A program made the position numbers and the translations under genes. Under the pieces are notes generated by a model. It did not search any database. It was not told the DNA's origin and saw only the letters and a list, made by a program, of their open reading frames with translations. Below are positions 1 through 6,024 of a stretch of 6,998 nucleotides of DNA, one piece after another. The DNA lies in the NCBI GenBank assembly GCA_024276335.1, contig JAJRXL010000526.1, positions 1-6,998 of the forward strand, in the 5' to 3' direction. Position 1 is the stretch's first letter, and each line of letters begins with the position of its first letter. Origin of the DNA: Bacteroidota bacterium. Lineage in GTDB: Bacteria > Bacteroidota > Ignavibacteria > SZUA-365 > JAADGX01.

Positions 1-132
1 AACCTCCACTGGGTGTTGCTCGATTACGTGCACGTTGTTGCCCACATCTTTCTCCCTGCCACGCGCCAGTTCTACAGCCTGGAAAGGCTCTGGGGCGACG
101 CACCCGTGGAGGAGATACATGAAGACCTGTAA
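1..132 (+). CDS. rsfS: Ribosome silencing factor RsfS (Iojap family), C-terminal fragment
   Basis: This is the last 43 codons of a gene that begins before the window; it is read in frame from base 1 to the TAA at 130-132. The visible residues include HWVLLDY, HIFLPATRQFYSLERLWGDAP and end in EIHEDL. The W-LLDY start, the H-F-P-R-FY spacing and the LERLWGDAP end are the hallmark C-terminus of RsfS/Iojap proteins. From family knowledge, RsfS binds ribosomal protein L14 (uL14) on the 50S subunit and blocks subunit joining, lowering translation in starvation or stationary phase. One departure from the common form is DYVHVVAH where most members have DYGDVVVH. The next gene, argS, lies 118 bp downstream on the same strand, so two translation-related genes are adjacent. 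The start and N-terminal half cannot be assessed. Confidence 0.9.
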   Translation, partial: NLHWVLLDYVHVVAHIFLPATRQFYSLERLWGDAPVEEIHEDL

Positions 133-188
133 ATCCGCCCGCGAGCTGTCCAACGGTCTATAGCCACGCGGCAGGTTTTATCCGGAAA

Positions 189-230
189 GGACAGGGTGCC
201 GGGCAAAATCGCATCGCCTGTCTGTTTTTT
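189..230 (+). terminator. Possible rsfS terminator or argS leader hairpin
   Basis: GGACAGG (189-195) can pair with CCTGTCT (217-223, one G-T pair). A small inner TGC/GCA pairing is possible, and the arm is followed by G and six T (225-230). This resembles a weak intrinsic terminator. It ends only 20 bp before the argS start codon, leaving no room for a promoter between them. If real, it would act either as a partial read-through terminator or as an attenuator in the argS leader. The long loop and the wobble pair make this uncertain. Confidence 0.35.
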
Positions 231-250
231 ACTTTTACTGACTTAAAAGC

Positions 251-1882
251 ATGGTTGAATACCTCCGTACCGCGTTTCATGACGCGTTGAAAAAACTCGG
301 CATCGATTTCCCGAAAGAGGAAATACAGTTCGAGATACCCAAGCAAGTCCAGCATGGCGACTTTGCCACCAATGTCGCCTTGCAGCTCGCACGACTGGAA
401 AAGAGCAATCCCCGGGAGATCGCCGAGCGCCTCATTGAAGCGCTGGAGCTCGATCCGGCAATGGTCAGCACGGTGGAACCGGCGGGACCCGGTTTTATCA
501 ACATCCGCATGAACCCCGGTTACGTCGTTTCCCGCGTATCGGAAATCCTGGAGACGGGGGAGGCGTTCGGCAACGTCGATACGGGCCGCGGCAGGTCCGC
601 CAACGTGGAATGGGTCAGCGCCAACCCCACGGGGCCGTTGCACGCCGGGCACGGTCGGCAGGTCTGTCTGGGAGCGGCGATCAGCAACCTGCTGGAATGG
701 GCGGGATGGAAAGTCACACGCGAGTACTACTTCAACAATGCCGGGGTGCAGATGCAGAACCTGGGCCGCTCGGTACAAATCAGGTACCTGCAGGCGCTCG
801 GGGAAGAGGTGGAAATGGAAAAGGGGCTGTACAACGGCGAGTACATCAAGGACATCGCGGCGGAAATCAAGGAGGAGTTCGGTGAGGCCAAGAGGAACGA
901 AAGTATCGATTTCTTCCGCAAGCGCGGAGAGGAGTGGTGCTTTGCCCGCATCAAGAAAACGCTGGAACGGCTCGAGGTTCACCACGATATCTTCTTTAAC
1001 GAGGACACGCTGTACAAGGACGGCAAGATCGACGAGGTATTGTCCCTCCTGCGGGAAAAGGGCCTGGTGTACGACCGGGAGGGCGCGGTATGGTTCCGGA
1101 GCACGAAGTTTGGGGCCGAGAAAGACCGCGTGTTCGTGAAAAGCACCGGCGAGCCCACCTACCGCCTGCCCGACGTCGCCTACCATCGCGAAAAGATCCT
1201 GCGGGGGTACGACCTCGTTATCGACATCTTTGGCGCCGACCACATTGCGACCATCCCCGACGTCCTTGCCGCCGTGCGGGCAATGGACCTACCGACCGAT
1301 CACGTTCGGGTGGTCATTCACCAGATGGTGAGTTTCGTCGAGGGCGGCGAAACGGTCAAGATGTCCAAGCGTTCCGCGAATGTCTATTCCCTGGACGATC
1401 TCATCGACGACGTCGGCGCCGACGTGGTGAAGTACTTTTTCGTCATGCGCGCGGCCAACACCCACCTTGATTTTGACCTCGAGCTGGCCCGCGAGCAATC
1501 CGAAAAAAACCCCGTGTACTATCTCCAGTATGCCCACGCCCGGATCGCCAGCCTGATCCGGTTTGCCGAGTCAGAAGGCGTCGATCTCGAAGCCGCGCCC
1601 GATCTCGCCTTGCTTACGCATGAAGCCGAAATTACACTGGCCAGGAAGCTCCTGGACTTTCCCGGCGTGGTGGACGACTGCGCCGAAAGCCTGGAGCCGC
1701 ACCGCGTGTGCAACTTCCTCCAGGACGTGGCCACGGCATTTCACAAGTTCTACCAGGAATGCCGCATCGTGACCGAAAATCAGGCGTTGACCACCGCGCG
1801 TATCGCGTTGTGCCGGGCGACACGATACACGATTGCCAACGGCCTTTCCATCCTCGGCATCACCGCGCCGGAAAGCATGTAA
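251..1882 (+). CDS. argS: Arginyl-tRNA synthetase (class I)
   Basis: The enzyme charges tRNA-Arg with arginine using ATP in the cytoplasm. The 543-residue product is within the usual bacterial length of about 540-590. Domains run in order. An Arg-tRNA synthetase N-terminal (Add-1) domain covers about residues 1-90 and includes HGDFATNVA and PGFINI. The Rossmann catalytic core has the HIGH-type motif HAGH at residues 131-134, preceded by ANPTGPL. The KMSK loop is intact at residues 370-373 (VKMSKR). The C-terminal DALR anticodon-binding domain starts near residue 420 (NPVYYLQYAHARI). The protein ends LGITAPESM, a typical ArgS tail. The start at 251 is the only ATG before an in-frame TGA at 239-241. 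No clear Shine-Dalgarno sequence precedes it, which is common in FCB bacteria. It may be co-transcribed with rsfS. The gene is GC-rich and shows no sign of damage. Confidence 0.97.
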   Translation: MVEYLRTAFHDALKKLGIDFPKEEIQFEIPKQVQHGDFATNVALQLARLEKSNPREIAERLIEALELDPAMVSTVEPAGPGFINIRMNPGYVVSRVSEILETGEAFGNVDTGRGRSANVEWVSANPTGPLHAGHGRQVCLGAAISNLLEWAGWKVTREYYFNNAGVQMQNLGRSVQIRYLQALGEEVEMEKGLYNGEYIKDIAAEIKEEFGEAKRNESIDFFRKRGEEWCFARIKKTLERLEVHHDIFFNEDTLYKDGKIDEVLSLLREKGLVYDREGAVWFRSTKFGAEKDRVFVKSTGEPTYRLPDVAYHREKILRGYDLVIDIFGADHIATIPDVLAAVRAMDLPTDHVRVVIHQMVSFVEGGETVKMSKRSANVYSLDDLIDDVGADVVKYFFVMRAANTHLDFDLELAREQSEKNPVYYLQYAHARIASLIRFAESEGVDLEAAPDLALLTHEAEITLARKLLDFPGVVDDCAESLEPHRVCNFLQDVATAFHKFYQECRIVTENQALTTARIALCRATRYTIANGLSILGITAPESM

Positions 1883-1940
1883 CAAAGATCAATGCTGAAT
1901 ATCGAATGCTAATCGGATCGGTGAATGAACCACGAGCCGG

Positions 1941-2140
1941 TTTAACCGCAAAGGGCGCAAAGAAGGCGCGACCTGTCCGCCGGAGCTTTTCGGAGGCGGA
2001 AGATCACAAAGGAAAAACGTTCGAACGTTGGAACGTTAGAACGTTCAACTTGCTCTCAAGCAGCGCCGAATCTCAAATCTCAATTTCCAAATTCAAGCTT
2101 CTCCTTGTCCCCCGGTCTCCTTGTCTCCTTGTCCGCTCTT
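1941..2140. repeat. ~200-bp composite intergenic repeat, copy A
   Basis: This copy matches copy B (2386-2584) over its whole length with four substitutions and one single-base indel, by manual alignment. It is a chain of smaller repeat types: a TTTAACCGCAAAGGGCGCAAAG core; a palindromic insert with stem TCCGCC (1976-1981) and GGCGGA (1995-2000); an AACGTT array; an AT-rich stretch (AATCTCAAATCTCAATTTCC, near 2069-2088); and a CTCCTTGTC pyrimidine tract. CGCAAAGG-type and CTTGTC-type units recall dispersed intergenic repeats seen in many environmental bacterial genomes; that resemblance is from memory and unchecked. No protein-coding role is credible. Confidence 0.9.
2016..2045. repeat. AACGTT tandem array, 8-bp period (copy A)
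   Basis: Four AACGTT units lie at 2016, 2024, 2032 and 2040, separated by CG, GG and AG. Each unit is itself a palindrome and the first two form a longer palindrome (AACGTTCGAACGTT). It belongs to composite repeat A. It could fold into alternative hairpins or bind a protein, but nothing in the sequence shows which. Confidence 0.9.
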
Positions 2141-2168
2141 CCCCTTGTCCCCCGGTCTCCTTGTCTTC
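2101..2168. repeat. CTCCTTGTC pyrimidine tract with 40-bp duplication
   Basis: The top strand is almost purely C and T. A 24-base block beginning CCTTGTCCCCCGG occurs at 2103-2126 and again at 2143-2166, a 40-bp spacing, and CCTTGTC sub-units recur within it. Copy B has one block of this type (near 2547-2570) followed by shorter CTTGTC units. The strand asymmetry suits replication slippage. Confidence 0.8.
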
Positions 2169-2175
2169 GGTCATC

Positions 2176-2220
2176 TTTAACCGCAAAGGGCGCAAAGAAG
2201 GCGCAAAGGACACAAAGGAA
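2176..2220. repeat. Short CGCAAAG core repeat, copy C (without palindromic insert)
   Basis: TTTAACCGCAAAGGGCGCAA starts the same core as copies A and B. Here GGCGC is followed directly by AAAGGA and then CACAAAGGAA. In A and B the six bases AAAGGA are replaced by a 35-bp palindromic segment (1970-2004 and 2415-2449). This copy therefore looks like the simple form of the repeat. It also lacks the AACGTT array, continuing instead into AATGTTTTAACGTTTGA. Confidence 0.85.
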
Positions 2221-2262
2221 AATGTTTTAACGTTTGACCCCTCAGCCATCTTCAATCATTAG

Positions 2263-2282
2263 CCCACGGATTCATCCGTGGG
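2263..2282. repeat. Perfect 9-bp hairpin with TC loop
   Basis: CCCACGGAT (2263-2271) and its exact reverse complement ATCCGTGGG (2274-2282) are separated by TC. There is no T-run after either arm, so it is not an ordinary intrinsic terminator. Its compact form in a repeat-filled intergenic region resembles REP-type palindromes, which in many bacteria are associated with REP-associated tyrosine transposases. No such transposase is in the window. Confidence 0.75.
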
Positions 2283-2310
2283 ATGACCGTTCACATCGAA
2301 AAATTCTTTT

Positions 2311-2326
2311 AACCGTTTCAACGGTT
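2311..2326. repeat. Perfect 7-bp hairpin with TC loop
   Basis: AACCGTT (2311-2317) and AACGGTT (2320-2326) are exact reverse complements around TC. The palindrome CCCCGGGG follows at 2328-2335. This hairpin lies 28 bp after the 9-bp hairpin and has the same two-base loop, so the two may form one REP-like pair. Confidence 0.65.
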
Positions 2327-2385
2327 TCCCCGGGGCAAGTAAAATGTAAAAAGTGGTTGGGGGTGTACCACGAACCCCGAGCCTA

Positions 2386-2584
2386 TTTAACCGCAAAGGA
2401 CGCAAAGAAGGCGCGACCTGTCCGCCGGAGCTTTGCGGAGGCGGAAGATCACAAAGAAAAACGTTAGAACGTTGGAACGTTAGAACGTTCAACTTGCTCT
2501 CAAGCAGCGCCGAATCTCAAATCTCAATTTCCAAATTCAAGCTTCTCCTTGTCCCCCGGTCTCCTTGTCCCCTTGTCCGCTCTT
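2386..2584. repeat. ~200-bp composite intergenic repeat, copy B
   Basis: This is the second, direct-orientation copy of the element at 1941-2140, with the same order of sub-modules. The palindromic stem is TCCGCC (2421-2426) with GGCGGA (2440-2445). Differences from copy A include AAGGAC for AAGGGC, CTTTGCGG for CTTTTCGG, loss of one G before the AACGTT array, and CCCCTT for CTCCTT. Both copies are preceded by a related ACCACGA...GAGCC sequence, but spacing there differs, so the tight match begins at TTTAACC. Confidence 0.9.
2460..2489. repeat. AACGTT tandem array, 8-bp period (copy B)
   Basis: Four AACGTT units lie at 2460, 2468, 2476 and 2484, separated by AG, GG and AG. Only the first spacer differs from the array at 2016-2045, where it is CG. 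This array is part of composite repeat B. Confidence 0.9.
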
Positions 2585-2705
2585 CTTCTTGTCCGCTCCT
2601 TGATGACCCGTCGCTGTTCTGCACCGCGAACGCCTTACGCCCGCATATACTTTCAGCGAGATGTTGGAAATCCGCAATACGAAATTGAAAAATCTCTTTC
2701 GCCTC

Positions 2706-2734
2706 TTGACAGGACCAGTTCCATTGCGTACTTT
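2706..2734 (+). promoter_or_regulatory. Possible promoter for the large secreted protein
   Basis: A perfect -35 type hexamer TTGACA (2706-2711) is followed after 17 bp by TACTTT (2729-2734), which keeps the T, A and final T most conserved in -10 boxes. TACTTTCG also matches seven of eight positions of the Bacteroidota -7 motif TAnnTTTG. Either reading would start transcription near 2741. The -10 match is partial, so this is tentative. Confidence 0.4.
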
Positions 2735-2852
2735 CGTTTTGAAGTCAAATTTATCCGTGGCACAGAAAAATACGGAGCATCATCTGGGGCAGACAATGTC
2801 TCCCTTGTTTTCATATAGATTCCATTCACCGTTTTTGTATTGTTCATCAACC

Positions 2853-2857
2853 GGAGG
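2853..2857 (+). promoter_or_regulatory. Strong Shine-Dalgarno site that marks the start at 2864
   Basis: GGAGG stands six bases before the ATG at 2864-2866. It is the best Shine-Dalgarno sequence I see next to a start codon in this window. No comparable site precedes the downstream ATG at 2990. This argues that translation begins at 2864 even though that frame meets a stop at 2915. Confidence 0.7.
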
Positions 2858-2863
2858 AATACC

Positions 2864-2989
2864 ATGAGACATCCCCTTACTGTCAACGCAGACTTCGTCT
2901 CAATCCCCCCCCCGTAGGAGATCGAGGGAATACCTTCTTCTGACGGTTTTTCTTATCTTCTGTTTCACTGTCCAGGGTTAGCGCAAACC
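2864..2989 (+). pseudogene. Frame-broken signal-peptide leader of the large secreted protein
   Basis: The ATG at 2864 opens MRHPLTVNADFVSIPPP and then hits TAG at 2915, just after nine C (2905-2913). The next frame, from CGT at 2913, reads RRSREYLLLTVFLIFCFTVQG and then hits TAG at 2976-2978. The original frame resumes with LAQTMFQGP. Removing one C from the C9 run and adding one base at the GGG of 2975-2977 joins these pieces into a classic Sec signal peptide: a basic RRSR region, a hydrophobic core LLLTVFLIFCFTV, and a likely cleavage after GLAQ. The middle frame has no ATG, GTG or TTG start of its own. The cause may be sequencing error, real decay, or slippage at the C tract. Confidence 0.7.
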
Positions 2990-5938
2990 ATGTTCCAGGG
3001 TCCGGTCAATTGGAAAGATCGTTACGTAACACTCGCACGTAACGAACAGAATACGGCTTCAATAGCTAAGCCGGATACGAGCGCTTTTGTCGTCGTAGTA
3101 TGGCAAGATCTCCGGGACTCATTGGAAGGATACGATATTTACGCACAGATGATCGAGACCGTCAACGGTCTTGCAGTCTGGTCGCCAATTGACGGTGTTC
3201 CCGTGTGCACTGTCAGCGGCAATCAGGTCAATCCCCGCGCTGCTTACGATACCTTGGGGGGTGTCATTATAACGTGGGAAGACTATCGCAATGGTGTCGC
3301 GGAAATATATGCGCATCGAATCGATCTCGCAACGGGTCGTCTCGATCCAAACTGGAGCTCGAATCCGGACGGGAAACCGGTATGCGCGGGCACATGGCAT
3401 CCGGCGCTTCGACCCAAGATCGCGGGAGATCCCGACGGCGCGTATATTACATGGACGGATTACAGGAACGAGAAACCGCCGACTTATGTTGAGAGAGACG
3501 TCTATGTTCAATACCTTAAAAGCATCGACGGCAATCCGGCTACGGGTTGGAACGTCAACGACTACGCAGGCGCGGCTGTCGTTGTCTGGGAAGATCGCAG
3601 TGACAACGCAACCAGCCAATCCGATATCTATGCGCAGCGAGTTCTAGCGGGAGGAACAAACATGTGGCCGACCCCTGGCGGCGGCGGTTTGGCAATATGC
3701 ACAGATCCGACAAACCAAGTTAATCCCCAGCTCGTCTCGTTCATCTCCAAAGCGGGCACGTATCTCTATCCAACGTATGCCTACATCGCATGGGAAGACG
3801 AACGAAACTACGTGTCAACACAGCGCTGGGATGTCTACTCTTCCTTGGTAAACGTTGACGCGGGGCAGGTTATAACCTCTTCGCCATGGGCACAGAACGG
3901 ACGTGTCGTATGCAACGCCTTGAATGATCAGCGCCAGGTTGTTGTGGACGGGCATTCCATGACGAGCCAAGGGACCGGCGTGGCAATAACCGCCTGGAAA
4001 GACGAGCGGAACGGGATTGCAAACAGCGACATTTATTTCCAGGAAGTGGAAATCCCTGGCGGCACGGAGCTGTGGAGCGCGAACGGAGACCCAGCCACAC
4101 GAGCTATTTACAACCAGGAATTGCCCCGGCTCAGCGACCAGGTGCTGGTCTGGGATGATTACCGTCGCGGCGATGGAAACATCCATGCGCAGAAATTGGG
4201 AGAGGAATGCGACGGCCCGACGTCGATGTCCTGGCGGGACATGTTTGCAAAGTGGACGTTTAATTACCCGGCGGAGAACCACCGCGCTGCGGTCGACGCC
4301 ATCGGGAATACATTTATTGTCTGGCAGGAGGACCGGGACACCACTGTTTTCGGCCCGGAGATATATGCATTCAAGCTGGACAGGGACGGTGTTCCGCAGT
4401 GGCGGAACGATGGCGTTCTGCTCAGCGATCCGTCGGTTTCCGCCTCCGAGCCGGACGTTTGCATTGATCGTGCAGGCGGCGCGGTCGTGGTGTGGAAAGA
4501 AGGCGCCGGGAATTCCATCGTGGTCAAGCAAGTGCGCAACGACGGGAGTATCGTCTCCTGGCCGATAGGCAGGGAGAGCGGGACCCAACCCCGTATCGTG
4601 GACAGCAACGTGGACGAAGCTGTAGTGGTGTGGATGACCAACCCCGAAATACACGGGAAGAAACTGACACCCACAACCAGTTCCTGGGATAATACATCGT
4701 CAGGTCTTGGTACGGTGCGCGACCCGGTCATGTGCAAGGACGGCAAGGGCGGGGCGTTTCTTATCGTGAACAACACGATTAAAATCATAACCGTATGGTT
4801 TAATCCTCCTGTTGGAGCTGCATTCACTTCAAAAGACTTAGGTTATGCGCCAAACAACGGAGGATACGATATATGCTATGATCTGATCAACAACAATGTA
4901 TCATATTACGATGCTCTGACAACGTGGTCGGAAAACAATGGAACTCAAAACGTTGTTAAATTTCAAAGGATCAAAGCAAAATCGAATGGTCAGTTAGATT
5001 ATGGCTCGACACAACCATCAAACCTTACGCCTATTCAATACTACGCCAATAGCAATTCGTATTCTCCGAAAATTGCTCCCGACAGTCTCGGTATTGACGG
5101 CAGCAGTGTCGGCGGCGCGCTTGTCGCCTGGTATTCCGTATTCCAGGATAATTCGTACCGTGTGTCAGCGCAGCGTGTTTACTATAATGACCAGTCCGGA
5201 AGCGACGAGGTTTTCTTCAAGAACGCCAGCAACAATCCCCAACCCTTGTACCTGAGTAATGGAAACTGGGTTGCCATGAAACCGGATATTGCGAAAATCG
5301 GCGCGTATCCTTTCACGATCAATCCTCCCGATCCGAAAAACGATAACGTTCCACGGTACGGCCTAGTCGTGTGGCAGGACGATCGCGATGCCGGCTGCAT
5401 GGGGACGACCGCCCTGCTGGCACAGTTCGTTGATTTCAAGGCATCGCGCGCCTCCGCCATGCAATGGGGTTCGAACGGAAAGGTCGTCAGTCTCAACGGC
5501 TTCGACTACCAAGGAGACGCGGTACTATTGGAGAACATCGAGGCCAGCGGAAGCGTGGTATGGATGGACAACCGGAACATGACCTCTTCCATTATTGGCA
5601 ACCGGATCATGTGCCTGGAAGGGGCGCTGGAGAAAAGTGGAACCGCACATCGAGCGCGATCCGCCCTGCCAGGGACGGTACGTCTCTTGCCCAACTACCC
5701 GAACCCGTTTTCAGCCGGCACTACCATCCCGTTTTCTCTTGCCGGGGATGCTCACGTGACGCTTTCGGTTTATTCGCCCCTGGGCAGGGAGGTCGCCTGC
5801 CTCGTTGACGAGAACCTGGAAACAGGATCGTATTCCGTTCATTTTTCCGGCGGAAATTTGTCTCCCGGTGTGTATTATTGCAGGTTGACCGCCGGTAGGG
5901 AAACACGCACAAGGATGCTGCTCCTGATCGGAAAGTAA
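2990..5938 (+). CDS. Large secreted WxDxR-repeat beta-propeller-like protein with T9SS type A sorting domain
   Basis: The uninterrupted part is 982 codons. The real gene probably starts at 2864 (see the leader entry), because a T9SS tail needs a signal peptide and 2990 lacks both one and a ribosome site. Residues ~30-870 contain about fifteen repeats with the core hydrophobics-W-(E/Q/D)-D-x-R, often followed by (D/E)IYAQ and then W..NG..VC. The key tryptophans are at about 38, 96, 155, 200, 268, 336, 388, 445, 502, 548, 603, 646, 714, 795 and 858, a spacing near 57 residues. This pattern suggests a beta-propeller or similar all-beta fold. Residues ~898-982 are the T9SS type A domain: NYPNPF at 902-907, TLSVYSPLGREVACLVDE, GVYYCRL and a basic end. 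From family knowledge, this tail directs export across the outer membrane and anchoring or release. The ligand is unknown. A terminator follows directly. Confidence 0.88.
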   Translation: MFQGPVNWKDRYVTLARNEQNTASIAKPDTSAFVVVVWQDLRDSLEGYDIYAQMIETVNGLAVWSPIDGVPVCTVSGNQVNPRAAYDTLGGVIITWEDYRNGVAEIYAHRIDLATGRLDPNWSSNPDGKPVCAGTWHPALRPKIAGDPDGAYITWTDYRNEKPPTYVERDVYVQYLKSIDGNPATGWNVNDYAGAAVVVWEDRSDNATSQSDIYAQRVLAGGTNMWPTPGGGGLAICTDPTNQVNPQLVSFISKAGTYLYPTYAYIAWEDERNYVSTQRWDVYSSLVNVDAGQVITSSPWAQNGRVVCNALNDQRQVVVDGHSMTSQGTGVAITAWKDERNGIANSDIYFQEVEIPGGTELWSANGDPATRAIYNQELPRLSDQVLVWDDYRRGDGNIHAQKLGEECDGPTSMSWRDMFAKWTFNYPAENHRAAVDAIGNTFIVWQEDRDTTVFGPEIYAFKLDRDGVPQWRNDGVLLSDPSVSASEPDVCIDRAGGAVVVWKEGAGNSIVVKQVRNDGSIVSWPIGRESGTQPRIVDSNVDEAVVVWMTNPEIHGKKLTPTTSSWDNTSSGLGTVRDPVMCKDGKGGAFLIVNNTIKIITVWFNPPVGAAFTSKDLGYAPNNGGYDICYDLINNNVSYYDALTTWSENNGTQNVVKFQRIKAKSNGQLDYGSTQPSNLTPIQYYANSNSYSPKIAPDSLGIDGSSVGGALVAWYSVFQDNSYRVSAQRVYYNDQSGSDEVFFKNASNNPQPLYLSNGNWVAMKPDIAKIGAYPFTINPPDPKNDNVPRYGLVVWQDDRDAGCMGTTALLAQFVDFKASRASAMQWGSNGKVVSLNGFDYQGDAVLLENIEASGSVVWMDNRNMTSSIIGNRIMCLEGALEKSGTAHRARSALPGTVRLLPNYPNPFSAGTTIPFSLAGDAHVTLSVYSPLGREVACLVDENLETGSYSVHFSGGNLSPGVYYCRLTAGRETRTRMLLLIGK

Positions 5939-5951
5939 ACGAACCCGTTCT

Positions 5952-5995
5952 ACGAGTCTCCCGGATGCTTTTCTCCCGGGAGACTTGTTATTGTT
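5952..5995 (+). terminator. Intrinsic terminator after the large secreted protein
   Basis: AGTCTCCCGG (5955-5964) pairs perfectly with CCGGGAGACT (5976-5985) around an 11-base loop. The stem can extend outward through G-T, C-G and A-T to 5952-5988. A T-rich run (TGTTATTGTTT) follows. It begins 14 bp after the TAA at 5936-5938, so transcription very likely ends here and the next gene needs its own promoter. Confidence 0.85.
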
Positions 5996-6024
5996 TCCAT
6001 TTATTTTAAAAGCAATAATATAAA

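Larger units (their letters stand above)
2585..2863. other. Gene-free upstream region of the large secreted protein
   Basis: After repeat B the sequence changes from repeat modules to what appears to be unique sequence. No convincing reading frame, tRNA or structured RNA is visible. It holds the possible promoter at 2706-2734 and the ribosome binding site at 2853-2857, and would form a 5' untranslated region of about 120 bases. Confidence 0.5.

Noticed and set aside
158..1243. Long (361-codon) open frame on the minus strand across argS
   Set aside because: It lies antisense to a perfectly conserved ArgS with intact HAGH and KMSK motifs. Long antisense frames are expected opposite GC-rich coding DNA, and the protein resembles no family I know.
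2016..2045. CRISPR-like array or tRNA arm (GTTCGAA)
   Set aside because: An 8-bp period with two-base spacers is not a CRISPR. The GTTCGAA string is part of the AACGTT array, with no acceptor stem or anticodon arm around it.
1708..2262. 184-codon plus-strand frame running from argS into the repeats
   Set aside because: It overlaps argS out of frame and its second half is translated repeat DNA. The frame at 2353-2688 shares peptides with it (for example NLLSSSAESQISISK) only because both come from the composite repeat.
2353..2688. 111-codon plus-strand frame within repeat B
   Set aside because: It is made almost wholly of the repeat modules, and has no ribosome site or protein-like composition.
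2913..2978. Independent small membrane peptide (RRSREYLLLTVFLIF...)
   Set aside because: It has no ATG, GTG or TTG start in its own frame and fits precisely as the missing middle of the downstream protein's signal peptide.
3815..4654. 279-codon minus-strand frame inside the large secreted protein
   Set aside because: The plus-strand frame has clear WxDxR repeats and a T9SS tail; the minus-strand frame has no recognisable motif and no ribosome site.
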